A stretch of 64,000 nucleotides of DNA from Novosphingobium umbonatum (GCF_004005905.1 NZ_SACO01000005.1:62001-126000); one strand, 5' to 3'; counted from the first letter of the stretch, positions 1 to 9,110 are shown. Made by a program: numbers and translations. Notes: generated by a model from the sequence alone, not told the origin.

Positions 1-198
1 GTGGGTACGGCGCTGGCTGCGGGCGATGTCATCACGCTTTATCTGACGGGCACGTCGGGCAAGGCGGCATCCTACACCGTCACGCTGGGCCTTGCGGCTG
101 TGCCGGAAGTGTCGACCTGGATCATGATGATTCTGGGTTTCGGCGCGACGGCCTATGCCATGCGCAAGCGCAAGGTGCAGGTATTGGCCGCTGCCTAA
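1..198 (+). CDS. PEPxxWA-type sorting-signal protein, C-terminal fragment
   Basis: Only the last 65 codons are in the window; the reading frame is open to the left edge. The tail has the layout of a PEP-CTERM sorting signal of the PEPxxWA subtype common in sphingomonads: a Val-Pro-Glu-Val-Ser-Thr-Trp motif at about residues 34-40, a short hydrophobic helix (IMMILGFGATAY) and a basic cluster (RKRK). Such tails are thought to be handled by an exosortase and deliver surface or exported proteins. The motif deviates from the family (PEV instead of PEP, Trp-Ile instead of Trp-Ala), and the basic cluster is followed by eight further residues (VQVLAAA), so sorting may be altered. The function of the missing N-terminal part cannot be judged. 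Confidence 0.75.
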   Translation: MGTALAAGDVITLYLTGTSGKAASYTVTLGLAAVPEVSTWIMMILGFGATAYAMRKRKVQVLAAA

Positions 199-233
199 AT
201 AAGCGCCGCGACAAACATTCCCCCGTTTGCGAG

Positions 234-268
234 ACAGGCGGTTGGGCTATGGCTCAACCGCCTGTTTT
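234..268. terminator. bidirectional rho-independent terminator
   Basis: An 11-bp perfect stem (arms 234-244 and 255-265) encloses a 10-nt loop and is followed by TTTT. It lies between the convergent PEPxxWA gene and gshA. It has a T-run in the rightward direction; leftward the flank is less U-rich. Confidence 0.75.
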
Positions 269-276
269 GGCGTGGT

Positions 277-1665
277 TTAGAAGCTCTCTTCGGCGTAAAC
301 GCGGGTCAGATCGCCGCCCCATACGCCATGATAGCGGTTGAGCAAGTCTTGCGCGGGAACAATGCCGCTGGCCACAATCTCGTCCAGCGGGGCCAGATAA
401 AGGCTCTCGTCATCGCCTGAACCATTCAACTGTCCGCGCGCCTTCAGGCCAGCACGGGCAATGGACAGCACTTCAGGGGCAATATCACGCAAGCTCCGCC
501 CACCGGCCACCGGAGCATCCAGCCCCAGCTTGGGCACGGACCCACGCAAAGCCTCGCGCTCTTCCATGGTCCAGCCCTTGACCAGATCCCATGCCGCATC
601 CAGCGCGCTCTGATCATAGAGCAGGCCGACCCACAGCGCGGGCAGGGCTACAATGCGTTCCAGCGGGCCACCATCGGCGCCGCGCATTTCCAGAAAGCTC
701 TTCAACCGCACTTCGGGGAAGGCGGTGGAGAGGTGGTCGTTCCAGTCGGACATTGTGGGGCGTTCGCCGGGCAGGGCGGGCAGCTTGCCATCCAGAAAAT
801 CGCGGAAGGACTGGCCCGCCGCGTCAATATAGCGCCCTTCGCGGAACACGAAATACATCGGCACGTCCAGCATATAGTCGACGTAGCGCGCGTAATGGAA
901 GCCTTCCTCGAACACGAAAGGCAGCATGCCCGTGCGCGCTGGATCGGTGTCGGACCAGATATGGCTGCGATAGGACAGATAGCCGTTGGGCTTGCCTTCA
1001 AGGAAGGGCGAATTGGCGAAAAGCGCGGTGGCCAGAGGCTGTAAGGCCAGGCTGACGCGGAATTTCTGCGCCATATCGGCTTCGTCGCTGTAATCCAGAT
1101 TGGTCTGGATGGTGCAGGTGCGCAGCATCATATCCAGCCCCATCGTGCCCACGCGGGGCATATGACGCAGCATGATGTCATAGCGCCCCTTGGGCATGAT
1201 CGGCAATTCTTCGCGGGTCTTGTCCGGCCACAGGCCAAGGCTGAGGAAGCCCACGCCCGTGCCATCGGTCACCTGATGGACCTGCTGGATGTGGCGCTCG
1301 GTCTCTTCCCAAGTCTGGTGCAGATTGGCCAAAGGCGCGCCCGACAGTTCCAGTTGGCCCGCCGGCTCAAGGCTGATCGCGCCATCCTTGCCCTTCATGG
1401 CGATAACCTTGCCGCCCTTGTCGGGATTGCCTTCCCAGATCTCGCTCCAGCCATGCGGCTTCATGCCTAGCAGCAGGTCATGGATGCCGCCCGCCTCGTC
1501 ATAGGAGGGTGCATGGAAATCGGGGGCGCGATAGACCAGCTTTTCATGCTCGGTGCCAATGCGCCAAGCCTCGCGCGGCTTTTCCCCTTTAAGCATGGGG
1601 GTGGTCAATTCGTCGATGCTGGTGATTTCCGGCTCGACAATTCCGTTCTCTTCGCGCGTGCTCAT
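277..1665 (-). CDS. gshA: Glutamate-cysteine ligase, plant/alphaproteobacterial type
   Basis: Catalyses ATP-dependent joining of glutamate and cysteine to gamma-glutamylcysteine, the first step of glutathione synthesis in the cytoplasm. The 462-residue length and overall sequence fit the GCS2/plant-type ligase (the class found in Rhizobiales and sphingomonads) and not the E. coli GshA family. The active-site Thr-Glu-His-Glu-Lys segment is at about residues 38-42, and the Gly-rich GGIHDLLLGM region and the conserved LEPAGQLELSG segment are present. The ATG start at 1665 is followed at once by the expected N-terminus. The gene stands alone, separated from rsmE by 136 nt that contain a small palindrome. 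It fits with glutathione-using enzymes elsewhere in the window (S-formylglutathione hydrolase, glyoxalase I). Confidence 0.95.
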   Translation of the reverse strand: MSTREENGIVEPEITSIDELTTPMLKGEKPREAWRIGTEHEKLVYRAPDFHAPSYDEAGGIHDLLLGMKPHGWSEIWEGNPDKGGKVIAMKGKDGAISLEPAGQLELSGAPLANLHQTWEETERHIQQVHQVTDGTGVGFLSLGLWPDKTREELPIMPKGRYDIMLRHMPRVGTMGLDMMLRTCTIQTNLDYSDEADMAQKFRVSLALQPLATALFANSPFLEGKPNGYLSYRSHIWSDTDPARTGMLPFVFEEGFHYARYVDYMLDVPMYFVFREGRYIDAAGQSFRDFLDGKLPALPGERPTMSDWNDHLSTAFPEVRLKSFLEMRGADGGPLERIVALPALWVGLLYDQSALDAAWDLVKGWTMEEREALRGSVPKLGLDAPVAGGRSLRDIAPEVLSIARAGLKARGQLNGSGDDESLYLAPLDEIVASGIVPAQDLLNRYHGVWGGDLTRVYAEESF

Positions 1666-1721
1666 GCCGCATCCTCTAAAGGCGCTTGCAGCAAATCGCC
1701 AGCGCTATTCAAACTGACATA

Positions 1722-1735
1722 TTCACAAATGTGAA
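1722..1735. promoter_or_regulatory. possible operator upstream of gshA
   Basis: The sequence TTCACA-AA-TGTGAA is a 6-2-6 inverted repeat 57 nt upstream of the gshA start codon, in the gshA/rsmE intergenic space. The half-sites resemble those of a dimeric regulator, but the short spacing does not match CRP/FNR sites (which are TGTGA-N6-TCACA). It could be chance in an AT-richer promoter. Confidence 0.3.
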
Positions 1736-1801
1736 GATTTCACCCCTGCGTATAGGCCTAATGTAGTGACGGCAATGGCCTTTGCCTAGAGGGGGGCGAT
1801 G

Positions 1802-2560
1802 TTATGCCCAATCACCGGATAGGCCCATCCATAGGGCTGTGGCACCAATCGCGGCCGTCTCCCCCCGCAGGATGCGCGGGCCCAGCGTGATGGCGCTGGC
1901 TTGGGGCAGGGCGCGGATGGCGGCGCGTTCTTCATCGGTAAACCCGCCTTCCGGGCCGGTCAGCAGGGCGGCGGGGCCTTTATGCGCGCCAAAGCTGGCC
2001 GCCGCAGGGGCCCCGCCCAATTCATCGGCAAAGAACAGGGCGCGTTGTTCCGGCCATGCGCGCAACAAAGCGTCCAGCTTCACCGGCTCGGCTATTTCGG
2101 GCAGGGCGGTACGGGCGCATTGCTCGGCTGCCTCGGTCAAAGTGGCGCGGGCGCGTTCCAGATTGAGCTTGTCCGCCACGCAGCGCCGCGTCAGCACCGG
2201 TTGAATGCGCGCCACGCCCAATTCGCAGGCCTTTTCCAGCACCAGATCAAAGCGATCTTTCTTCAGCAGCGCGGCGCAAAGGGTGAAATCGGGCACATCC
2301 TCCCGCTCGCGCAACAGGCTCACACATTCCAGCACCAGATCGCGTTTGCCCACATGCACCGCGCGTGTGGCCCATTCGCCGCTGATATTGTCGCACAGGA
2401 TCACCGCATCATCGATGCCCACCCGCATCACGCGGGCCAGATAATGCGCCTGTGGCCCATCCACCGGTACTTGCAGCCCTTCGGACAAAGGCGTGGCAAC
2501 AAACAGGCGCGGGGCCGAGCGTGGCGGCCATGCGGGCGTGGCGGGAAGATGATCGCTCAT
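1802..2560 (-). CDS. rsmE: 16S rRNA (uracil-1498-N3)-methyltransferase
   Basis: Methylates U1498 of 16S rRNA using S-adenosylmethionine. The 252-residue protein has the RsmE order: an N-terminal PUA-like domain (HYLARVMRVG near residues 38-48) followed by a SPOUT methyltransferase domain. The SPOUT knot motifs are visible: LLTGPEGGFTDEE near residues 201-213 and ITLGPRILRGETAA near 224-238. It is slightly longer than E. coli RsmE (243 residues) because of a Pro-rich N-terminus. It is divergent from ubiA, with about 50 nt between the two start codons; the neighbouring rsmE/ubiA arrangement is common in sphingomonads (recollection). Confidence 0.95.
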   Translation of the reverse strand: MSDHLPATPAWPPRSAPRLFVATPLSEGLQVPVDGPQAHYLARVMRVGIDDAVILCDNISGEWATRAVHVGKRDLVLECVSLLREREDVPDFTLCAALLKKDRFDLVLEKACELGVARIQPVLTRRCVADKLNLERARATLTEAAEQCARTALPEIAEPVKLDALLRAWPEQRALFFADELGGAPAAASFGAHKGPAALLTGPEGGFTDEERAAIRALPQASAITLGPRILRGETAAIGATALWMGLSGDWA

Positions 2561-2610
2561 AGGCTCGGCCCTCTAGCCGATTGTGGCGCGCGCCGCTATG
2601 GCTTGCCGCC

Positions 2611-3531
2611 ATGGCCGAAATGGAAACCGCCCCCGTTATTGTCGCCGATTCCCAGCATCGCGGGTTGATGCGCCTGTTGCCACCGGCTTGGCGCGATTAT
2701 GCCTCGCTGGCGCGGCTTGATCGGCCGATTGGCTGGTGGCTGCTGTTCTGGCCCTGCGCATGGGGCCTGTTACTGGGTGGAGGCGAGCGGCGCTGGGCCA
2801 TGCTGGGCTGGCTGCTGCTGGGCAGCGTGGCGATGCGCGGGGCGGGCTGCGTTTATAATGACATTGTGGACGCTGACATTGACGCCCGCGTAGCGCGCAC
2901 CGCTCTGCGTCCTGTGGCTTGCGGGCGCGTCAGCAAGAAGGCGGCCTGGGTCTGGACAATTGCCCTATGCCTGATCGGGCTGGTGGTGCTGTTGCAATTG
3001 CGCTGGCAGGCGCAGGTGGTGGCTTTGGGTTCGCTGGCTTTGGTCGCGGCCTATCCTTTCATGAAGCGCATCACGGGCTGGCCACAGGCATGGCTGGGGC
3101 TGGTGTTTACATGGGGCGCGCCGGTCGGTTGGGTAGAGGTGGCCGGTTTTGACCATCTGGGCGTGCTGGGCCTGCTCTATGCCGGATGCTGGGGCTGGTG
3201 CATGGGTTATGACACGATCTATGCCTGCCAAGACCGCGAGGATGATGCGGTGGTGGGCATCGGTTCGTCGGCCCTGTCGTTTGGCGCGCATGTGCGGGCG
3301 GGCGTGGCGGGGCTTTATGGCCTGAGCATCGCTTGCTGGGCGGGGGCTTTCTGGCTGTGGCGGCCCGATCCCTTGGTGTTGCTGGCTTTGGCCCCCATGG
3401 CGCTGCACCTGCTGTGGCAGGTGGGCACGTTCAACCCCGATGATGGCGACAATGCCTTGGCCCGTTTCCGCAGCAATCGCGGGGCGGGGCTGTTGTTGGC
3501 GCTGGCCTGTTGGGTGGTGGGGAACGCCTGA
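2611..3531 (+). CDS. ubiA: 4-hydroxybenzoate polyprenyltransferase
   Basis: Integral membrane prenyltransferase that attaches the polyprenyl tail to 4-hydroxybenzoate in ubiquinone synthesis. I chose the ATG at 2611 (306 residues); an in-frame TTG at 2581 would add ten unlikely residues. The first Asp-rich motif NDIVDADID (diphosphate/Mg binding) and the second, around DREDDAVVG, are both present, as is the N-terminal LDRPIGWWLLFWPCAWGLLL typical of UbiA. About eight to nine hydrophobic helices are seen. The stop codon is one base from the convergent smc stop. Confidence 0.93.
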   Translation: MAEMETAPVIVADSQHRGLMRLLPPAWRDYASLARLDRPIGWWLLFWPCAWGLLLGGGERRWAMLGWLLLGSVAMRGAGCVYNDIVDADIDARVARTALRPVACGRVSKKAAWVWTIALCLIGLVVLLQLRWQAQVVALGSLALVAAYPFMKRITGWPQAWLGLVFTWGAPVGWVEVAGFDHLGVLGLLYAGCWGWCMGYDTIYACQDREDDAVVGIGSSALSFGAHVRAGVAGLYGLSIACWAGAFWLWRPDPLVLLALAPMALHLLWQVGTFNPDDGDNALARFRSNRGAGLLLALACWVVGNA

Positions 3532-3532
3532 A

Positions 3533-6500
3533 CTATTCTGCTTCCGCCAACAGCGCCTCTGCGGCGCGCAGATCCACGCTGACCAGACGTGACACGCCTT
3601 TTTCCGCCATGGTCACGCCAAACAGGCGGTGCATGCGGCTCATCGTCACCGCATTATGGGTGACGATCAGATAGCGCGTGTCCGTATCCGCCGCCATCGC
3701 CTCCAGCAGATCGCAGAAGCGTTCGATATTGGCATCGTCCAGCGGCGCGTCCACCTCGTCCAGCACGCATATGGGCGATGGGTTGGTGAGGAACAGCGCG
3801 AAGATCAGCGCCACGGCGGTCAAAGCCTGTTCCCCGCCTGATAGCAGGGTGAGCGATTGCAGGCGTTTACCGGGCGGTTGGGCAAAGATTTCGAGGCCAG
3901 CTTCCAGCGGATCATCAGAGTCGACCAGAGCTAAGTGGGCTTGTCCGCCTTGGAAAAGAGTGGCGAACAGGCGGCGGAAATGGCCATCCACCGCTTCAAA
4001 GGCGGCGCGCAGCCTTTCGCGCCCTTCGCGGTTCAAATTGCCGATCGAACCGCGCAGCCGGTTGACCGCCTCGGCCAGTTCGGCGCGCTCGCGCAAGGAT
4101 TCGCCCGCCCGTTCCTCGGCGGCGGCCAGTTCCTCGGCGGCGACCAGATTGACCGGCCCCAGCCTCTCGCGGTCGCCGGTCAGCTTGTCGAGCATGGCGC
4201 TTTCCGCGCCCGCGCCATCCACATCCTTATCCGCAAAGCCAAAGCGTTCGGTCAGCAAGACCGGCGGGCATTGGAAACGCTCACCCGAGATGCGGCCCAT
4301 TTCCACGCGGCGCATTTCCTCATGCTCGGCATGGGTGGTGGCGGTGGCGCGATGCTCGCGGGCTTGGGCCAAGGCTTCCTGCGCTTGGGCCAAGGCTCTG
4401 TCCGCCTGAGCGCTGGCCTGCGTCGCGGCGGCCAGCGCGCCTTCGGCCTCGGTCAAGTCTGCGGCAGAGGCATCGCTTTGCTCCTGCGCCTGCGCCAGAT
4501 CACGCGCCAAGGTCTCCGGCTTGGCGGCCAGCACTTGGCGTTCCTGCGCTATTTCCTCGGCGCGCTCGCCCATTTGCGCCAGACGTTTGGCGGCATCGCT
4601 GGCGCGGTTTTGCCAATTGCGCAACTCGCCGCTTTGCGCATGGGCGCGTTCGCGGGCCACGGCCAAGGCCTGATCCTGCGCCGATACCAGAGCCAGTGCC
4701 GCCTGATAGGCGCTGCGGGCGGCGTGATGGGCTTGGCGGGCGGCCTCCAAAGCGGCGCGGCCTGCATCGGGCGAGGGCAGGCCAGCGCGGCGGGCCAAGG
4801 CAGCATCGACTTCGGCCTGCGCGCTGGCATGACGCGCGGCCAGATCCTGCGCCGCCTCGGCCAATTCGGCGCGGCGTAGCGCCTGCCGGTCCCGCGCAGC
4901 TTCGGCGGCATCGCGGGCGCGCAGGGCGCTGCGTTCGGCCTCGGCGGCTTGGGTTATGGCGCGTTCGGCGCTTTGCGCGGCCTGTTGCGCGGCGATCAGA
5001 TCGGCGCTCACTTGCGCGCCCTCGCGTTCAGCTTGGGCCACGGCCTCGCGTAGAGGCGGTACCTGCGCCTCCAGCGTGGCCAAGCGGTTGTCCGCCTCCA
5101 GCCTTGCCGCTTCCGCCGCGCCTTCGCCGCGCATCACAAAACCATCCCAGCGCCGCACATGGCCCGCCAGCGTCACCAGCCACACACCTTGTGGCAGGGC
5201 GCGCCCGTCATCGGCCTCCGCCACCATCACGCAGGCCAGACGCGCGGCCAGTTCGGGCGGCGCATCGGGCACATGGGCGGCCAGATTGCCTTCCACCGGC
5301 ACGGGGACCGGAGCGCCGGTCCAGAACCGCCCCTCTGGCCCTGCCTCGCCCAAGGGAGCCTTGGCATCGCGGCCCAGCACCGCGGCCAAAGCGCGTTCAT
5401 AGCCCGGCGCGGCACGCACATGGTCCAGTGCCAATCGCCGCCCTGCCGCGCCTTTTTGCGCCTTGGCTCTCGCCTCGCGGTCGCGGGCCAAGGCCTGATA
5501 TTCGCGCTCCACCCCTGCCAAATCGGCGCGGGCGGCGGCCAGTTGAGCGGCGCTTTGGTCGCGCCGGACCTGCAATTCGGCGCGACGGGCCTGCGCCTCG
5601 CCTTGTGCCTCGCGGGCTATGGACAAGGCTTGGGCTGCTGTTTCGACGGCCTGAATGGCGCGGGCCAGATCTGCCTGTGGATCGCTCGCTTGATCCAGTG
5701 CGGATAGCTGCGCGGCGATGCGCGCCTGTTCGCTGGTCAGCCTTTGCAATCGGGCTTGCGCTTGGCTCACTTCAGCCTCGGCCACCCGCCATTCGGCCTC
5801 GACACTGGCCTGTGCGGCGGTGGCTTCGGCAAAGCCCAGTTCGGCGCGGCGGGCCTGCTGGTCGGCCTTTTCGGCGGCGGCGGCAAGGCTGGGGCGCTTG
5901 GCTTCCAAATCGGCCAAGGCAGCCTTACCCTGCGCCAATTCCTCCTGCAGCCGCGCCAAGGCTTCGGCGGCTTCGCGTGTGACGCGGTCGGCCTCGGCGC
6001 GGTCGCGCTCCAGCCTGTCGCGCTGGCGGTCCAGATCGGCAAGGCGGGTTTGCGCCGCCTCCAATTGTGTGGTCAGCGTGGAAAGCTGATGCGCCAGCGC
6101 GCTCGCCGCCTCGCGCGCGCTGGCTTGCGCGTCTCGGGCTGCGGCCAAAGCCAGAGCGGCGTTGGCTTGATCGGCCTGTGCTTGCGTCGCTGCCTCTTGC
6201 GCCTTGGCCACGCGGGCTTCGGCCTCGGCGGCGGCACCTTTGGCCTTGTCGCTCGCCTCGGCCGCCTCGCGCCAGCGGGCATAGATCAACCGCGCCTCGG
6301 CCTTGCGGATGCGGTCGGACAGGTCCTTGTATCGCTCCGCCGCGCGGGCCTGCCGCCGCAATCCGGCGATCCGCGTGTCCAGACCGGCCATCAAATCATC
6401 CAGCCTAGCCAGATTGGCCTCGGTGGCGCGCAGGCGGGTTTCGGCATCGCGCCGCCGCACATGCAGGCCGGAAATGCCCGCAGCCTCCTCCAGCATGGCG

Positions 6501-6955
6501 CGGCGCTCGGCGGGCTTGGCGTTGATAACGGCGGCGATGCGCCCCTGGCTGACCAGAGCGGGGGAATGCGCGCCCGTGGCCGCATCGGCAAACACCAGCG
6601 CCACATCCTTTTGCCGCACATCGCGGCCATTGATGCGATAGGCGCTGCCCGCGCCGCGCTCGATCCGGCGAGCCACTTCCAGTTCCTGCCCCTCTGCATC
6701 CAGCGCGGAGAGCACCACTTCGGCAAAGGAGCGCGGGGGGCGGGTGGCGGTGCCCGCGAAGATGACATCTTCCATGCCGCCGCCGCGCAAAGATTTAGGG
6801 CTACTTTCGCCCATCACCCAGCGGATAGCCTCCAGCAAGTTCGACTTGCCGCAGCCATTGGGGCCTACCACACCGGTTAGCCCAGCCTCGATCCGCAATT
6901 CCGCAGGCTCTACAAAGCTTTTAAAGCCGGAAAGTTTGAGCCTGCGGAATTTCAT
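3533..6955 (-). CDS. smc: Chromosome segregation protein SMC
   Basis: Structural-maintenance-of-chromosomes ATPase that organises and helps segregate the nucleoid together with ScpA/ScpB (not in this window). The 1140-residue protein shows the full SMC plan: Walker A GPNGCGKS at residues 31-38, a long Ala/Glu/Arg-rich coiled coil, a hinge near residues 500-610, the returning coiled coil, then the C-terminal signature LLSGGEQALTAVA and Walker B ICVLDEVDAPLDD. It is last in a left-reading series after the dciA-like gene and two DsbA-like genes, with a 10-nt gap to the nearer DsbA gene. The extreme Ala/Glu bias of the coiled coil produces many overlapping open frames, which I ignored. Confidence 0.97.
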   Translation of the reverse strand: MKFRRLKLSGFKSFVEPAELRIEAGLTGVVGPNGCGKSNLLEAIRWVMGESSPKSLRGGGMEDVIFAGTATRPPRSFAEVVLSALDAEGQELEVARRIERGAGSAYRINGRDVRQKDVALVFADAATGAHSPALVSQGRIAAVINAKPAERRAMLEEAAGISGLHVRRRDAETRLRATEANLARLDDLMAGLDTRIAGLRRQARAAERYKDLSDRIRKAEARLIYARWREAAEASDKAKGAAAEAEARVAKAQEAATQAQADQANAALALAAARDAQASAREAASALAHQLSTLTTQLEAAQTRLADLDRQRDRLERDRAEADRVTREAAEALARLQEELAQGKAALADLEAKRPSLAAAAEKADQQARRAELGFAEATAAQASVEAEWRVAEAEVSQAQARLQRLTSEQARIAAQLSALDQASDPQADLARAIQAVETAAQALSIAREAQGEAQARRAELQVRRDQSAAQLAAARADLAGVEREYQALARDREARAKAQKGAAGRRLALDHVRAAPGYERALAAVLGRDAKAPLGEAGPEGRFWTGAPVPVPVEGNLAAHVPDAPPELAARLACVMVAEADDGRALPQGVWLVTLAGHVRRWDGFVMRGEGAAEAARLEADNRLATLEAQVPPLREAVAQAEREGAQVSADLIAAQQAAQSAERAITQAAEAERSALRARDAAEAARDRQALRRAELAEAAQDLAARHASAQAEVDAALARRAGLPSPDAGRAALEAARQAHHAARSAYQAALALVSAQDQALAVARERAHAQSGELRNWQNRASDAAKRLAQMGERAEEIAQERQVLAAKPETLARDLAQAQEQSDASAADLTEAEGALAAATQASAQADRALAQAQEALAQAREHRATATTHAEHEEMRRVEMGRISGERFQCPPVLLTERFGFADKDVDGAGAESAMLDKLTGDRERLGPVNLVAAEELAAAEERAGESLRERAELAEAVNRLRGSIGNLNREGRERLRAAFEAVDGHFRRLFATLFQGGQAHLALVDSDDPLEAGLEIFAQPPGKRLQSLTLLSGGEQALTAVALIFALFLTNPSPICVLDEVDAPLDDANIERFCDLLEAMAADTDTRYLIVTHNAVTMSRMHRLFGVTMAEKGVSRLVSVDLRAAEALLAEAE

Positions 6956-6965
6956 TTAACGCGAA

Positions 6966-7709
6966 TTAGGCGCCCGCTGCCTTCAGCGCGGCTTCCACAT
7001 TCTTCCACTCATTGCCTTCCACCTTGGTGCCATTCACAAACATGGTGGGGGTGGAATCAATGCCCTTGGCGCTATAGGTTTCCGATGCCTTGGCCACCGC
7101 TTCGGCGGCGGGCAGATTGGCAAGGCACTGGCGCTGCTGCGCCTCTGGCAGGCCGCGGGCCGAGAAGAAGGCGGTATAGCCCAGAGCGTCCGACAGGGCG
7201 CTGTAACGCTGGGCGGCGGGCAGGCTCATCGCCTTTTTCGCCTCGTCATATTGCGCCTGCGTCTGGCCGTTCATCGCTTCGAAATTGGCATAGATCTGTT
7301 CGACAAGGCCGAAATAGGCATCATCGCCAGCGCAGCGGGCCAGCACCGTCAGCGGAATATCCTGCGGGTGGATAGCAAAGCTGCGATATTCCAGGCTGAC
7401 CTTGCCGCTGGCAATATAGGTGCCGGTAAGCGTGGCCATGCCATCCTGCGCCAGTTTCGCGCAATGCGGGCAGGAGAGCGAACCATATTCCACCAGCTTG
7501 ATCGGCGCATTGGGGTTGCCCACGATCAGGCCCGCACCATCCTCGGTCTTGGCGAAAACCTCGGCCCATTGTTTGCCAGCGGGCGGGGCCACATTGGCCG
7601 CCGGAGCGCCCGATGTAGCAGGCGTTTCGGACTTGTTGCAGGCGGCAAGGCCCAAAGCCAGCGGCAGCGTGGCAATAGCATAAAGGGCGGTGCGCAATTT
7701 CATCGTCAT
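6966..7709 (-). CDS. DsbA-family thiol oxidoreductase, predicted lipoprotein
   Basis: A thioredoxin-fold disulfide oxidoreductase (thioredoxin_4/DsbA-like) predicted to be anchored in the envelope. The N-terminus is a lipoprotein signal: hydrophobic core then lipobox LAAC with Cys24. After a Pro/Ala linker comes the fold start (VEYGSLSC) with the active site CPHC at residues 80-83. Near the C-terminus is the cis-Pro region STPTMFVNG. The second ATG at 7703 is an alternative start. It is the second of two adjacent, related genes (the other starts at 8468) between the dciA-like gene and smc. The partner may provide or accept electrons, but no DsbB-like gene is nearby. Confidence 0.88.
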   Translation of the reverse strand: MTMKLRTALYAIATLPLALGLAACNKSETPATSGAPAANVAPPAGKQWAEVFAKTEDGAGLIVGNPNAPIKLVEYGSLSCPHCAKLAQDGMATLTGTYIASGKVSLEYRSFAIHPQDIPLTVLARCAGDDAYFGLVEQIYANFEAMNGQTQAQYDEAKKAMSLPAAQRYSALSDALGYTAFFSARGLPEAQQRQCLANLPAAEAVAKASETYSAKGIDSTPTMFVNGTKVEGNEWKNVEAALKAAGA

Positions 7710-7766
7710 GGGGCAACCTATGGAATGAGGGTCAAGTTTGCGGGCAAGGCTAGCTGGGCGCTGCCT

Positions 7767-8468
7767 TTACTTCAATGCTTTGCCCAATTGTGCCTGAACA
7801 GAAGCCCAATCATGGGCATCTTTCATCAAATCGCCATCCAGCGTGAAGCTGGGGGTGGAATCCACGCCGATGGTCTGTGCATCGCGGGTCTGCTGGACAA
7901 TACGCTTGATCAGCGCTTCATTGGCGAAACAGGCATCGGCCTGCGGGCGGGACACGCCAAAACCGGCCGCCGTGTCATAGAATTTCAGGTCACCGGCAAT
8001 GGCGCGCATGCGTTCGAGCATCGGGCCATTGTTCCAGCGCTGCATCTGCGCCTCGGTCATGGCTTGCACCACGGCCATCCATTTGGGCTGGTCGGCCAGA
8101 AATTTGTGATGCAGCGGGAAGAAACGAGCGGGCGGGGCGCAATTGGTCAGCACCGCCATGGTTACATCCAGCGGGTCGCGCAGCAGGTGGCGCACTTCAA
8201 ACGACAGCTTGCCCTGCGCAATCGGGCCCAATTGCAGCGGGGCGCTGGCCTCGGCGTCGAAATGGGCGCAATGCGGGCAAGTATAGCTCATATATTCGAC
8301 CAGCTTATGCGGCGCATTGGCGCGGCCCAGCACATGGCCACCGACCGGCGATACGGCCACGGCGGGGGCAGCCTTGGCTACAGGCTTTGCGGGCGCGGCC
8401 TGCAAAGGGCTGGTTCCCGCTACAGCCAGTGTGGCGGCCCATAGCAGCGACAGCTTGCTCAAACGCAT
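7767..8468 (-). CDS. DsbA-family periplasmic thiol oxidoreductase
   Basis: A soluble, secreted paralogue of the neighbouring lipoprotein. The ATG at 8468 gives a 233-residue protein with a Sec signal peptide (cleavage probably near PLQAA, residue 25), the active site CPHC at residues 64-67 and the cis-Pro loop STPSFTLDG. Its start codon overlaps the preceding stop by one base (TGATG), so it is translationally coupled to the dciA-like gene. Probably catalyses disulfide formation or isomerisation in the periplasm; the redox direction cannot be read from sequence. Confidence 0.88.
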   Translation of the reverse strand: MRLSKLSLLWAATLAVAGTSPLQAAPAKPVAKAAPAVAVSPVGGHVLGRANAPHKLVEYMSYTCPHCAHFDAEASAPLQLGPIAQGKLSFEVRHLLRDPLDVTMAVLTNCAPPARFFPLHHKFLADQPKWMAVVQAMTEAQMQRWNNGPMLERMRAIAGDLKFYDTAAGFGVSRPQADACFANEALIKRIVQQTRDAQTIGVDSTPSFTLDGDLMKDAHDWASVQAQLGKALK

Positions 8469-9046
8469 CAAAGCTCCTTCTCTTGTCTATCCTGCCACGC
8501 CTCTTCCTCGCGCGCGATGCTGCGGGCGAGCGATTCCAGCACGGCCTTCAATTCCGGATCGCCAATATCGCGCAGGCTTTCCCCCAATTCATAGGGGATG
8601 GGTCGCAGGATTGGCGGGGCGGGGCGGGGGGCGTTTTGCGGGCGGGGCTTGACCTCGCCCTGCCGGATTTTCGCCTTGGCCACCGCATTATAGCCAAAGA
8701 AGCGGTTCACTCGCTCCACAATTTCGGGCAGCACATGGCTGATCAGCGGCGCATGGGCGGGCAGCACCACCAGTTGCAAAATGCCATCGCTTTTTTCGCC
8801 GGGCGGGAAGCGGATCGCTTCGGGCGCGCAGACTTTGGCATGGGCTTCGCCCACGATTTCGGGCCAGCGAGTGACCACGCTGGATTGCACAAAGCCAAAG
8901 CGGCGAAAGGCGGTGCGGCCAATATCGGGCATCAGATCGGCAATCGCGCGCGCCTGCCCGCCTCGCGGCCTTTCATACAGGCGCGGGGTGGATTTGGCGG
9001 CGGGCGACTTTCTGCCCTTTGGGGTGTTGGACGGGTCCCTTTCCAT
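8468..9046 (-). CDS. DUF721 / DciA-like protein
   Basis: A 192-residue protein of the DUF721 family, to which DciA (the replicative-helicase loader in bacteria lacking DnaC/DnaI) belongs. The conserved segment runs from about residue 35 (TRWPEIVGEAHAKVCAPEAI) through LVVLPAHAPLISHVLPEIVERVN; a Pro-rich C-terminal tail follows. I chose the ATG at 9046; further in-frame starts (ATG 9076, TTG 9109) would run into the mutY promoter region. It is first in a likely operon with the two DsbA-like genes and smc, which suits a chromosome-replication role, but the helicase-loading role is inferred from the family only. Confidence 0.8.
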   Translation of the reverse strand: MERDPSNTPKGRKSPAAKSTPRLYERPRGGQARAIADLMPDIGRTAFRRFGFVQSSVVTRWPEIVGEAHAKVCAPEAIRFPPGEKSDGILQLVVLPAHAPLISHVLPEIVERVNRFFGYNAVAKAKIRQGEVKPRPQNAPRPAPPILRPIPYELGESLRDIGDPELKAVLESLARSIAREEEAWQDRQEKEL

Positions 9047-9110
9047 GGCCTGCCCGCCATGCCATAGCCGCCGCATGGACGCCAGAGCGCAGAGCGAGAA
9101 TTGCGGCAAG

